Source: Agarophyton chilense (lineage: Eukaryota; Rhodophyta; Florideophyceae; Gracilariales; Gracilariaceae). Taken from it: DNA of 64,000 nt. How positions within the stretch are numbered: the stretch's first letter is position 1; each line of letters starts with the position of its first letter. Of this stretch, positions 1 to 9,011 are shown one piece after another. Location: NCBI GenBank assembly GCA_030374765.1, contig JARGXX010000071.1, forward strand, positions 2,108,001 to 2,172,000, written 5' to 3'. Both the position numbers and the translations under genes were made by a program. The notes beneath the pieces were generated by a model. It ran no database searches, was not told where the DNA came from, and saw only the letters and a list, made by a program, of their open reading frames with translations.

Positions 1-203
1 TAGTCGGCTCCGGACACGGCTACGACTGTGCCGCCGTTGTCCTCGTACGGGCTGAAGTGGCGCGAGATGGGGGTAGGTGGATGGGCGACGTCCAATGGAT
101 CGCTGGGGTCATGGTGATCCCCGAGGTTGAAGCCCGTAGCAGCAAGCTGTGGATCGGCGTGCGGAAGTCCGCCGATCGAGGCGTTTGGCTGCAAGATGGA
201 CAT
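1..203 (-). CDS. PSMB1: Proteasome subunit beta6 (PSMB1/PRE7 type), N-terminal fragment
   Basis: The - strand reads from an ATG at 203-201 to the window edge without a stop, giving 67 codons. The end of the fragment contains HFSPYEDNGGTVVAVSGAD, which closely matches the conserved FSPY..NGGT.(L/V)A(I/V)(A/S)G start of the mature domain of eukaryotic proteasome beta6. About 48 residues rich in Pro, His and Asp precede it and would be the variable N-terminal extension of this subunit. Beta6 is a structural, non-catalytic beta subunit of the 20S core particle in nucleus and cytosol. The gene continues to the left of the window, so catalytic-fold completeness cannot be judged. The ORF is easy to miss because it has no stop codon inside the window. 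Confidence 0.85.
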   Translation of the reverse strand, partial: MSILQPNASIGGLPHADPQLAATGFNLGDHHDPSDPLDVAHPPTPISRHFSPYEDNGGTVVAVSGAD

Positions 204-704
204 GGTGTGAGGGTGCACCGCAGTCGAGAGCGAGAGATCAGGGGTTGCCGGAATGCAATAGATAGCACGCGAACATGTGGACTTTGTTTGTCTATGGTCG
301 TTGGTCGCACTGCTCGCAGCTGGAAGCGAAATATCAATTAGCCGCTATTAATTTAATGAATACTGGAACACGTTTTCTGCGACTGGGCCCAATAGTGGAT
401 TATTTCTCGCTAAGAACCCTTGGGATTTTAAGTATTTTTTAGGGGTACCAACTTTTTGATTAAATTGGGAGGGTAGGATTGCTACTCACAGAGTACAACG
501 GGCATTGCTCTGACCTCTCTCTCCACTACTGTACTACCCTTGGTATTCAGTGTAGTTATTCCGGTCTTCCTCTTGAATCAAGTAAAACCCCGCCACCTTC
601 AGACATCTTTGTCGTTGACAAACTATTGCGGTTCAGTTATGTTATTGAAAAACTCGTACTCAGTTAGCGTCACTAATCAAATGATAATCTACCAGGTTCT
701 CGAC
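204..704. other. Intergenic: 5' side of proteasome gene, 3' side of PiT gene
   Basis: No convincing gene. The AT-rich stretch 340-475 is a plausible promoter/5' UTR region for the leftward proteasome gene. Short ORFs on both strands have no recognisable content. Confidence 0.5.
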
Positions 705-2087
705 CTAAAGCGCAACAAGCAGCACAGAGAGCAGAATGATGCATGTGATAGCCGCCAGAATCGGTGTCAATCCAGCCCCGACCAATATGTTTGTCAGCGT
801 TTGCCAATTGACATGAGAAGCACTCGCCAATTGCACGCCAACCACGGCACCCACAACCGCATGTGAAGTCGATACAGGCAGCCCAAACGAAGACGCCATC
901 AGCACAGAACAAGCCGCCGCAAACTGCGCCGGAAAAGCCCGTGCAAATGTCCAAGGCTTCGAGCTCAGAGACTTTTCCCCACTGCCTCCTATTGTGGCGA
1001 TCACTCTTGCCCCGAAGATACTTAATCCGAGCGCTATTGCTACCCCCCCGGTGCACAGCACTCCCAAGAGAACACTACGCTGTACAGTATCTATCTTTCC
1101 GTCACTAACAGTGATCAGATAGTAGCGCAAGATCATTATGAACGGTCCAACACCATTGGAAACATCGTTGCTTCCGTGCGCGAACGATAAAGCTGGCACC
1201 GTCGTCACCAAAAGCGCTCCAAAGTACCACGAGTTTTCTGTTAGCGCAATCTTCTTCGGTCGCAACAATCTCGCCATTCCATAGTTTGTATCCGCCTCTT
1301 CTGGCTCTTCGTCAGATCCGTCAGTCTGATCCTCGGCAAATAACTTAGCTGAATGTTCGGGCAACGATTCCGAGGCCAGTTTCTCATATTCGCCATTCAC
1401 CACCAGCCATCCGCCAACAAACCCGAGCGCAAAAGCCATAGTTAGCCCAGTGAAAAAGTTGCATCTTGAGGGATGTTCACTACCGGAAATTTGCACCAGA
1501 GAATCGGTTAACACACCTGCAACAGCTGCAGCTGTGAGCCCGGCTAAACTTGGCGCAACGACGTAGTTGAAGCGCTTGCCCCGTAGCGCCAGACTTGTGA
1601 GATGTAACAAAAAGAATCCTAGAACGCAGCCTAACAGCGGAGACACAATCCAAGCAGTAGCTATTTGGTATAGCTTCTGCCAGTGCAACGAGCCTGGGCC
1701 GTTCAGCAGTACTGCTGCACCAGCTACTGCACCGACAACTGCGTGCGTAGAAGAAAGAGGCAGCGCGAGCACAGTTCCGATGAAGATGATTGTCATCGCG
1801 GAGAGTAGCACACACAAGAATGCCATAGCGGCTTCATATGAGGACGGGTCTTCTGCAAGAGAAGGTGAAACCCCTTTTGAAAGCGTGTGTGCAACTCGGG
1901 ATCCGGCCAGTGATGCGCCGAGAATGTTGCAAGTGGCAGCTAGCATTATTGCCGTTCGAGTGGAAAGGGCGCCACTCCCAATGGGGACTCCAACAGAATT
2001 GGCTACATCGTTGGCACCAAGCACGAAGAGCATGCCGAAGGCACCGAATGCTCCTGTGGCGGTAATCAAGTACAGGTCAATGGCCAT
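705..2087 (-). CDS. PiT-family inorganic phosphate transporter (PHO4 family)
   Basis: 460 aa from an ATG at 2087. Two inverted-topology signature motifs of the PiT/PHO4 family are present: GANDVANSVG near residue 24 and GSNDVSNGVG in the second half, each followed by glycine/alanine-rich membrane helices. Two PLSSTHAVVGAV/PVSTSHAVVGAVVG repeats mark the paired half-domains. About ten to twelve hydrophobic segments flank a short acidic cytosolic loop rich in Glu and Asp around residues 255-270. The family moves phosphate with Na+ or H+ across the plasma membrane or the chloroplast inner envelope. No obvious transit peptide precedes the first helix, which favours the plasma membrane, but this is inference. 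Length is at the short end for eukaryotic PiT proteins because the central loop is small. Confidence 0.93.
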   Translation of the reverse strand: MAIDLYLITATGAFGAFGMLFVLGANDVANSVGVPIGSGALSTRTAIMLAATCNILGASLAGSRVAHTLSKGVSPSLAEDPSSYEAAMAFLCVLLSAMTIIFIGTVLALPLSSTHAVVGAVAGAAVLLNGPGSLHWQKLYQIATAWIVSPLLGCVLGFFLLHLTSLALRGKRFNYVVAPSLAGLTAAAVAGVLTDSLVQISGSEHPSRCNFFTGLTMAFALGFVGGWLVVNGEYEKLASESLPEHSAKLFAEDQTDGSDEEPEEADTNYGMARLLRPKKIALTENSWYFGALLVTTVPALSFAHGSNDVSNGVGPFIMILRYYLITVSDGKIDTVQRSVLLGVLCTGGVAIALGLSIFGARVIATIGGSGEKSLSSKPWTFARAFPAQFAAACSVLMASSFGLPVSTSHAVVGAVVGVQLASASHVNWQTLTNILVGAGLTPILAAITCIILLSVLLVAL

Positions 2088-3805
2088 GTCGAATTAAATG
2101 CTCAGCGAGAGAACAGCCTCTTTGGTTGTAGAATAGGGCGACCTTCTCAAGGTTTGTGAGTGCGCAATGATGATTGCGGATGCCATTGCAATGTGATATT
2201 GAAGTTTCCGCAGAAGTCAAGAAGTGATAACAACAGAACGAGAGTGCGGGTTTCCGATGCGATTCTTGCTGGTGTAAGCTAAACACGCCCATGGTAGTCC
2301 ATCACCTGTTAGTTTTCTTCGAGAGCTTCTCTAGCGGGGCATCCTTCTAAAAGCCGCGACTTTGGTGTGCGCAATTCACGAAAAAGTGGAGAACCGGGTT
2401 TCACGTCCAAGATTATTGCCCTTTGAAGTGAATGGCAAATGCACTGCTTCCTTGATATGGGGGCTTCGATAGAGCGGTGACAGAACGAGTACATTTACCC
2501 TGAATCTTTTGCTGGGAATAGAAGGGTTGTGAGTCCCTATTCCTCACCCCTTTACTCACTGCAACTCACACAATATTCGAAAAGATTCAGAGGGACAGCG
2601 GTTCTACCAGCATCCATGGACGGCACGTATTTTTGGAAGCCGAGAAAGGGTTTGCATCAGTGTGAGTTACAAAACTATACGTTGTTTGGGCCCGAACCCT
2701 TGATGAACTTCTAGTCGTTTTCCCTGCCCTAAAGGCACGCGCACCAACTCAATACGAAAGACATTTGAGTTGCTCTATAGCCTGACGCGAAGATGAAAGT
2801 GGTCAAAACCATCACGGCTGGGCTCAGCCATATATCTGCCACGAAACGACTCTCTGTTCGCGCAAAGGCCCAGTGCATGTTAGGACTAAACAGAGCTTTG
2901 CCTCGACGATGGTCCAGTCGATTACAGTAAGATTCTTCCATTCTGAATAAAAGAGCCGAACAGATGAGCTCTTATACTAAGACTAGAATTCATCTTCTAC
3001 CCCCTCTCTTTCGTGACAAGCTAATTTTAGCAATGGATATTCTCCTTAATCGAGTTGTCTACATCTAAATAGGCGTTACAGGGCGTGTCGAAAAGTACGT
3101 AGTTCGGAAGAAGATAGTGCGCCAATGGTTTAACGCACGTCTTCAATCGTGGTCGACGCCGCGAGACGGTACGTGTGAAAGACCATGTCAGATACTTGGG
3201 CTACTGGCTGCCATGGCTGAGTGGCAAATTTTACCAAAAGAGGCAGCGAATCTGCAAAGTAAGGGCTCTAGACGGTGGTTGCCGCTTGCTGATGGCTACG
3301 GTGCTATAGAGGAGGCCGTCCAACGCCAGTGACCCTGGTACCCCTTACCTCCTAGACTTTCTGCTGCTCGTACGTATGTACTCGTAGGTGAAGGAGCGCA
3401 AGAAAGCACGATACCATCGAATCCGTGGACATAGCTAAACTAGTTTGATCTTCCAGATCAAACTAGTCTAGCTAATCCAGGCCAATCATAGATACGGTAT
3501 TTGGCGCGAAAAATCATTTTCAAACATGAACAGTACCAATCCCTCCCGACAATCAGTGCATTTCAGTGTCTGATGGCAAGAAACGAACAAATGCATCACA
3601 CGCCTCGGTGTCTGGATTTGCCGTGCGATTCTTGTGTTCCGCCTTCTGCATCAGGAATTTGTTTAGAAGGATCAAATATTTATGTGCGTTATCCGGAAAG
3701 TCACCACATGAGAGCAGTGGTACCGAGCCATCTTGTAAAACGTGAAGTTGGTTACCACCGCTGACCTAGCGTTTCCTTTCGCATCCGGTTTCAGGAGCTC
3801 CAGTA
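2088..3805. other. Intergenic region between PiT and Mad1 genes
   Basis: Divergent upstream region of the PiT gene (-) and the Mad1 gene (+). It holds several short ORFs with no recognisable content and one strong hairpin at 3432-3474. I see no RNA gene. Confidence 0.5.
3432..3474. repeat. Perfect-type hairpin, 20-bp arms
   Basis: Left arm 3432-3451 and right arm 3455-3474 are inverted copies matching at 19 of 20 positions, separated by the three bases TCC. The core is ACTAGTTTGATCT with its complement. It lies about 330 bp upstream of the Mad1 start. It could be a cruciform, a remnant of an element end, or a structured transcript; nothing decides between them. Confidence 0.8.
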
Positions 3806-6034
3806 ATGGATGATGATACCACTCCGAATGCGCCGTCAGATAATGCCTGGCTCCGAATGAGCGATACAATCCGCTCTTTACATAGCGATGTCCGCGTTCT
3901 TCAGGACCCTGCCGTGCGTTCTGCTTTGCAGACTCCTCCAGCTGCCCCACGCACGCCTGCCGAACTTCACGCCAAAATTGTCTCGCTGCGAACTGAACTA
4001 AGCCACCAAGAACAGAAGCTGAGGGAGGAAAAGGAAGCTACTCTGGCAGTTCGTCAACGGGCCGCGAGGGCGGAAGGAGAGCTCGAGGCGGTACGACGTC
4101 AAAATGAGGAGACTTCAACTCTACACGAGCGTATCGTCAACGATGCCACGTCCCGGATTGAAGAATTGGAAGCTAAAGTTTCCGAACGAGATGCAAACAT
4201 GAGAATGCAGAGATTGAGACAGTCTGATGAGCGTGATCGCGGCCGTATTTCTGACACTTCCTTTGCGTCGGAAAGAGAGATGCTCTCAACACAAATTCAG
4301 GTTGCCGAAGCAAAGGCTAAACGTCTAGAACGCGAGTTGATTGCCGAGAAGGATAGGAACGGAGTGGAGCAAAAAGAACTTCAAGACAAGTATGACTGGG
4401 CGTATGGTTACGCGAAAAGGTTGCAAAAGGATATGGATCATCTCTCCAAAAGTCGCTCTTCCTTCGGCGAGTTTCGGGATGCAAATACTACAGATTTGCG
4501 AAAGAAGAATGTGGCTCTGGAGTCAGAAGTGTTTCGAATGCGATCACAACTTCGTGATGAGAGTGTCAGCCGCACCCGTATGGGAGCAAGGCTTACCGAG
4601 TTAGAGACTGAGAATGATCGACTCCGTGAGCTGTGTAGAAACGCAGAACATAATGTTGAACAGTCCAAGTACATGAACGAAGAAATTACTCTTTTACGCA
4701 TTCAAGCTTCAGAAGAGGAACAAGCCCTGCGGAATGCTTCAGCGCTACAAAGTGAAAAAGAAGAACTTGCGCGTCTCATCTCTGCCCTTTCTCCAACTGG
4801 GGATGCCCAGGAAGGAATTCAAATACTGCGTTCTCTGGCGGATGGGGCAGGAGGGAACAAAAGTGCCGATATTGCTCAACGTATTGCAGCACAAAAATAC
4901 GAGGTTCGCATCGCGGAAATAGAACAGCAAAATAGTATAAAGCTTTTGCGGTTGCGAGACGAACTGGATGATTGTCGTCGAAATGTGAATGAAATGAGAA
5001 ACGAAAGCATTCGGCTCAGGGATAGCATCGACGCAGCTTCCGTAGAAAAGAAACGCTGTGAACGTGGTAGAAGGATTTTGCAACGAGAAGTGGATCATCT
5101 AAGAGCAGCGCTGCGCGAAATTGAAGAAGTTGAGATAGGGACAGCAGCTCAGTCAGATGACAGTAGATTAAGACGAAGACTGGAGTCTGCTGAAGAGATG
5201 GCTTCGCAGTATAAATCAGCGCTGGCGAGTATTGAGGGTGAGTTGGAGGTGAAGCGGAGACAATACGAAGAGCTGAGGTCAAGAAAGGTTAAAGTCCTTG
5301 AAACTCGGGGTTCCGCTGACCAGCGGCTTTCTGAAATTCGAGAGCTGGAAAATCAATTAGAATCAGAGACAAACTGTAGGCGTGAAGCTGAGAAGAAAGC
5401 TGATAAGTTAAAATCTCAGTTGTATGATGCACAGAAAGCAGTGGAGCAGCTTCAAGCGGAATATGCAACTCTTCCTGCTGATACTTCAACTCCTGACTAT
5501 GATCCCACGAAAGTTAAGGTACTACATCTCGTCGACAATCCAGTGGCGAGAGCTTTGCGGGACTATGCTATGAAATCTATTGAGAATAAGGACAGAGAAC
5601 GGGGGCAATTGGACAAAGACGTGGACATGAGTGACGAAAGTTTTCCTGAATTAGCGACTTTGCGGCTTAGAGTATCTCAGCTGGAAAAGGAAAATGAACA
5701 ACTTTCGAAAGATTCAAAGGTAGGATTAAGGACAAAAGAAATCGCAATGAAGAAGATTGAAGAGGTACGAATAGCTGTTTACAATTTATTTGGATGGTCC
5801 ATGAGAATGACAGGCGCAAAATATACACTTGGATCCATGTATGCCGAGAGTCAGAATGAAATTCTGGAGTTTGGAAAGAATGAAGACGGAGGTTTTGCAC
5901 TGATGGAAACACACTATACGAACCAAATTTCAGAAGACATTGAACAATTTGCTCAAAGAATGAATTCACTTCCTGGTTTACTCGCGCACATCACCCTAGA
6001 GAACTTAGAGAAGACAACCTTGATGAATGTTTGA
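3806..6034 (+). CDS. MAD1: Spindle assembly checkpoint protein Mad1
   Basis: 742 aa, close to the length of animal Mad1. Residues about 45-560 are almost continuous charged coiled coil. At residues 571-579 lies KVLHLVDNP, which fits the Mad2-interaction motif of Mad1 and Cdc20 (basic, two hydrophobics, x, hydrophobic, three residues, Pro). A further coiled coil is followed by a globular C-terminus containing KIEEVRIAVYNLFGW and YTLGSMYAES and ending in SLPGLLAHITLENL, the pattern of the Mad1 C-terminal RWD-like domain. Mad1 anchors Mad2 at unattached kinetochores and promotes its conversion to the Cdc20-binding form. Start: first ATG of the frame at 3806, just after an in-frame stop region. 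The gene is a single exon. Confidence rests on the C-terminal third; the coiled coil alone would be uninformative. Confidence 0.88.
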   Translation: MDDDTTPNAPSDNAWLRMSDTIRSLHSDVRVLQDPAVRSALQTPPAAPRTPAELHAKIVSLRTELSHQEQKLREEKEATLAVRQRAARAEGELEAVRRQNEETSTLHERIVNDATSRIEELEAKVSERDANMRMQRLRQSDERDRGRISDTSFASEREMLSTQIQVAEAKAKRLERELIAEKDRNGVEQKELQDKYDWAYGYAKRLQKDMDHLSKSRSSFGEFRDANTTDLRKKNVALESEVFRMRSQLRDESVSRTRMGARLTELETENDRLRELCRNAEHNVEQSKYMNEEITLLRIQASEEEQALRNASALQSEKEELARLISALSPTGDAQEGIQILRSLADGAGGNKSADIAQRIAAQKYEVRIAEIEQQNSIKLLRLRDELDDCRRNVNEMRNESIRLRDSIDAASVEKKRCERGRRILQREVDHLRAALREIEEVEIGTAAQSDDSRLRRRLESAEEMASQYKSALASIEGELEVKRRQYEELRSRKVKVLETRGSADQRLSEIRELENQLESETNCRREAEKKADKLKSQLYDAQKAVEQLQAEYATLPADTSTPDYDPTKVKVLHLVDNPVARALRDYAMKSIENKDRERGQLDKDVDMSDESFPELATLRLRVSQLEKENEQLSKDSKVGLRTKEIAMKKIEEVRIAVYNLFGWSMRMTGAKYTLGSMYAESQNEILEFGKNEDGGFALMETHYTNQISEDIEQFAQRMNSLPGLLAHITLENLEKTTLMNV

Positions 6035-6792
6035 GTAGATTCTTACAGAGTGAATAAAAGGGTTAGCGGTTGGAAAAAAATTAGGGACCTGATGCTTTGT
6101 TGAATGTGTATTGTTGTGAGATGAGATCTTTGTTTCGTGGGCTTTGCAGTAGTACTCCAACGTCATCATGTCTGAAGTACAGAACTGATGACGTTGGACT
6201 CCGAACCAGTCGTGTACGTGATTCGATAACTGTACAGTAATAGCGAAGTGTGTGCCGCACGATTATGAATTTTCGTGGCTACAGTAGATGCAAATGTTTT
6301 AGCATGATGGGCCCCTGTTTAAGCTGGAATCAACCCCAATGTGCCACAAACGAGAGAATAAGGGACTGTTTGTCGGAGTCCTCTGCATACGTTCTCTTTC
6401 GCACCTCATCAGGGTGGAACAAATAGTAAGGCTCTTTTGAATTGGAGTGAATAGAGTGGGAGGGTAATTAGATAAAGTCAACCTGATGTTGACATGTGGT
6501 TGAAATGAAAACACAGCAATGTACGAAAGGCACATTTAGAAAGAACAATATGCTCGGCCTTGTTGGGGACGAGTTGGGCAAACACGTACCACAGTGCATT
6601 CTGGATGTGACAGGAAGCACGACATGATGTTAGATGTCTTAAAGCACAAAGCGCTAGAAACAACATGAGTACTGAAAACCAAAGATACTCCACGTTAACA
6701 TATACCCAAACGCAATAAGAAGTTGCTGGAGTTGACAACGAATGAGCAATATGATCATTAAATGATGTTAGTGGGCTATAAGCATTTGGGCG
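6035..6792. other. Intergenic: convergent 3' regions of Mad1 and bZIP genes
   Basis: Tail-to-tail gap. A hairpin at 6156-6198 follows the Mad1 stop by about 120 bp. Nothing else is supported. Confidence 0.5.
6156..6198. repeat. Inverted repeat downstream of Mad1
   Basis: TCCAACGTCATCA at 6156-6168 is repeated as its exact complement at 6186-6198, giving a 13-bp stem with a 17-base loop. Its position after the stop codon suggests an RNA structure in the 3' UTR or a small element remnant. Confidence 0.75.
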
Positions 6793-7464
6793 TCAGTTGA
6801 ACGGCTGATCGCAGTTTGACACAAAAAAATTCCCTTGGTAAAGTTGTTTCGAAATGAAATCGAGCACCAAGTGTTGAAGATCTTCTTCACTACGATCTGT
6901 ATCGATGCGCTCATCATCAAGCTGATTCTGATGAGGTAGGCCCAATAACGACAAATGCTCAGGCTTCACGTGCTGCACAGGCTTCACGTGCTGCACAGGC
7001 TGCACGTGCTGCACGGGTTGCACGTGGTGCGCGGGCTGAGACTGAGGCTGAGGCTGAGGCAAATCATATTGGTTGGCGTGAACTGGTTGTAAAGCAGTTA
7101 AGGCTGGGGCGGGCACTGTCATATCATGCGTGAGATGCTGAGCAGATGGCCGTGGCTCAGTAGAATGCAGCAACTGAAGACGACGTTTTTCTCGTGACAA
7201 TCGATTCCGTTGGCAGAGAAGGTATTCCAGCTCTTCACCCATAATACGTACCTGTTCTACACTCCTCACCCTTGACCGTTTCATACTAAGAGAATTGTTT
7301 CGTTGTCGCTCTTTCTTAGTCCATGCATTGCCGGTTTTGGTCGGGAATGGAACGCGTTCCAGGGCAATTTGATTGGCTTTTTTGCGCATGTTTTCCATGA
7401 ATAGGCGCTGTGCTTGCTGCACTTTGAGCTCCAAATGGGGCGGAAGCGAACTGTCCACGCTCAT
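6793..7464 (-). CDS. bZIP transcription factor
   Basis: 223 aa. Residues 50-66 are a basic region in which N57, S60, R63, S64 and R65 match the N-x7-R signature that contacts ACGT-core DNA. Starting ten residues after R65, the heptad positions M75, L82, L89 and L96 give a short leucine zipper. The zipper is brief, so partner choice may be limited. The centre (about 130-175) is Gln/Pro/His-rich, including a 6-residue repeat of the HVQPVQ type encoded by an 18-bp tandem array. The last 40 residues are acidic and hydrophobic and could be an activation segment. It lies head-to-head with the PLPBP gene, sharing a 391-bp upstream region. No specific bZIP subfamily can be assigned. Confidence 0.75.
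   Translation of the reverse strand: MSVDSSLPPHLELKVQQAQRLFMENMRKKANQIALERVPFPTKTGNAWTKKERQRNNSLSMKRSRVRSVEQVRIMGEELEYLLCQRNRLSREKRRLQLLHSTEPRPSAQHLTHDMTVPAPALTALQPVHANQYDLPQPQPQSQPAHHVQPVQHVQPVQHVKPVQHVKPEHLSLLGLPHQNQLDDERIDTDRSEEDLQHLVLDFISKQLYQGNFFVSNCDQPFN
6962..7033 (+). repeat. 18-bp tandem repeat (4 units), each with CACGTG
   Basis: Units at 6962-6979, 6980-6997, 6998-7015 and 7016-7033. The first two are identical, the third differs at two positions and the fourth at several. Each contains the palindrome CACGTG. The array is in frame inside the bZIP gene and encodes its HVQPVQ-like repeat. Confidence 0.9.
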
Positions 7465-7855
7465 AGCTCTGTCGGCGCGAGACGGAGGGGCGAAAAGGTC
7501 TCAATGTGGGCCTGGGCGACGTGGTTGAGTCGGACAGATGATGGCGAGTGCACCCCTCCAGCGCTTTTCGTAATCTACGAATGTGCTGACGCTACCAATC
7601 GAGTAGTACTGTAGCTTTGGTACCAACGGTACCAACGGTACAAAGGTACCCTTCGCTACCTTTATACCAGGGAAATCAATGTGGACAGCAGCGCTAAAAG
7701 GCAAAAAAGGTAGAGGATAACAGTGCAGCCGCCCAAAGCTGTACACGTGCAAGCGTGAGAATATCGCCACGCGCGGCTCGAGAAGGCGACGTGACCGCCC
7801 ACCATTGATCACACCGGCGCCATTCTCCTGCCCGTGTACTGAGTCGCCTCGCAGA
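7465..7855. promoter_or_regulatory. Shared divergent upstream region of bZIP and PLPBP genes
   Basis: 391 bp separate the two start codons. At 7619-7650 there is a cluster of GGTACC-containing repeats: GGTACCAAC twice in tandem, then GGTACAAAGGTACC. The cluster is nearly central and could serve both genes. Its regulatory role is inferred from position only. Confidence 0.45.
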
Positions 7856-8725
7856 ATGCCCGCCCTTCGTCACCAGCTTCTGTTCACGCGCGCGCTCCTT
7901 CCATCCTTCACGCCAAAGCCCTTTGCTACAACGCCGAAGCCCTCCGCCGTAACCCCCCGCCGCGCTCGCTGTACCACCATGAGCGTCGATGCATCGCTGA
8001 TTTCCACCGCCACAGCTTCTTCGGACGTCGCCAAGGCGCTAGAAAAAGTTCGTGGCCGCATCACGGAACTGGTTTCCGCGCAAGATAGCCGCGAGGTTCG
8101 TCTGGTGGCTGTTTCGAAGACGAAACCGGTGGAGGTTTTGAAACAAGCTTACGACGTGAACCAACGTCATTTCGGAGAGAACTATGTCCAAGAGTTGGTT
8201 CAGAAAGCGGCTTTGATGCCAGATGATGTCAAGTGGCATTTCATCGGTTCTCTACAGTCGAACAAAGCCAAATATTTGGTGACGGTACCCAATCTGTTCG
8301 TCGTGGAAAGTGTGGATAGAGAAAAGACGGCTGCAGCGTTGCAGAAAGCGGTTAAGAATGTTGGAAGAGATGAAAAGTTGAACGTCATGGTTCAGGTTAA
8401 TACATCGGGTGAAGAGTCCAAATCAGGGTGCGAACCAGGTCAAGCGGCTGATTTGGCCGCTTATGTGGTCGATAAGTGCGACGCTTTGAACCTGATTGGA
8501 GTGATGACCATTGGCGCCTTTGACACTTCCGAGCAACCCGAAGCATTTCATATTCTTCGCGCGGAGCGCGATCGTGTGGCTGAAAGGCTGAAGTGGAACA
8601 AGAATGGCCTCAAGTTATCCATGGGCATGAGCGCCGATTTCGAGGCGGCCATCAAAATGGGAAGCGACTCCGTACGAGTAGGAAGTACAATTTTCGGAGC
8701 AAGGCAATACGCAAGTAAATCATAA
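7856..8725 (+). CDS. PLPBP: Pyridoxal 5'-phosphate homeostasis protein (PLPBP/YggS/PROSC)
   Basis: 289 aa from the ATG at 7856; the frame is open a little further upstream but without an ATG. Residues 52-285 are a complete fold-III PLP-binding barrel: VAVSKTKP with the PLP lysine K88, HFGENYVQE, WHFIGSLQSNK, NTSGEESKSG, and the C-terminal LSMGMSADFEAAI followed by VRVGSTIFG. The protein binds PLP and keeps free cofactor levels in check. The first 45 residues are rich in Pro, Ala, Arg and Ser with hardly any acidic residue, so an organelle transit peptide is likely; initiation at the ATG at 7979 would give a cytosolic form. The stop lies 37 bp from that of the convergent Sec61 beta gene. Confidence 0.95.
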   Translation: MPALRHQLLFTRALLPSFTPKPFATTPKPSAVTPRRARCTTMSVDASLISTATASSDVAKALEKVRGRITELVSAQDSREVRLVAVSKTKPVEVLKQAYDVNQRHFGENYVQELVQKAALMPDDVKWHFIGSLQSNKAKYLVTVPNLFVVESVDREKTAAALQKAVKNVGRDEKLNVMVQVNTSGEESKSGCEPGQAADLAAYVVDKCDALNLIGVMTIGAFDTSEQPEAFHILRAERDRVAERLKWNKNGLKLSMGMSADFEAAIKMGSDSVRVGSTIFGARQYASKS

Positions 8726-8762
8726 AGTAGCTAGCACGGCACACAACGTTTAATGACACAAG

Positions 8763-9011
8763 TTATTTAGATCCGATACGACCCCAAATATGTAAAATAA
8801 CCACTACGACCAAATACACGATAGAACTCATCACTACGAAGAAAGGACCAACCTTGAAACCAGGTGCAGCATCGTTGTAGAGACGCACGGAAAATGCCCC
8901 TGACGAACCGCCTTGTCGACCGGGTGCTGGCGATTGCGTGCGGCCCCTCGCGGAAGAGGTACCACCCATTCGCTTTCGGAGGCCAGCTGCAGAAGGGCCT
9001 GTTCCGCTCAT
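8763..9011 (-). CDS. SEC61B: Sec61 beta subunit of the ER translocon
   Basis: 82 aa, the normal size for this tail-anchored protein. The N-terminal 45 residues are Gly/Ser/Arg-rich and disordered. They are followed by PGFKVGPFFVVMSS and a single hydrophobic segment (about residues 55-75) ending in ILHIWGRI, the conserved Sec61 beta signature. It is the small subunit of the Sec61 protein-conducting channel of the endoplasmic reticulum. Start at the ATG at 9011. Confidence 0.95.
   Translation of the reverse strand: MSGTGPSAAGLRKRMGGTSSARGRTQSPAPGRQGGSSGAFSVRLYNDAAPGFKVGPFFVVMSSIVYLVVVVILHIWGRIGSK

Noticed and set aside
57..341. 94-codon + strand ORF at the left edge
   Set aside because: It is the antisense shadow of the proteasome beta6 start, which has a clear family motif.
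1567..2097. 176-codon + strand ORF opposite the PiT gene
   Set aside because: Shadow of membrane-helix codons; composition is explained by the complementary strand.
6962..7033. CRISPR-like array
   Set aside because: Units are contiguous without spacers and in frame with a protein repeat.
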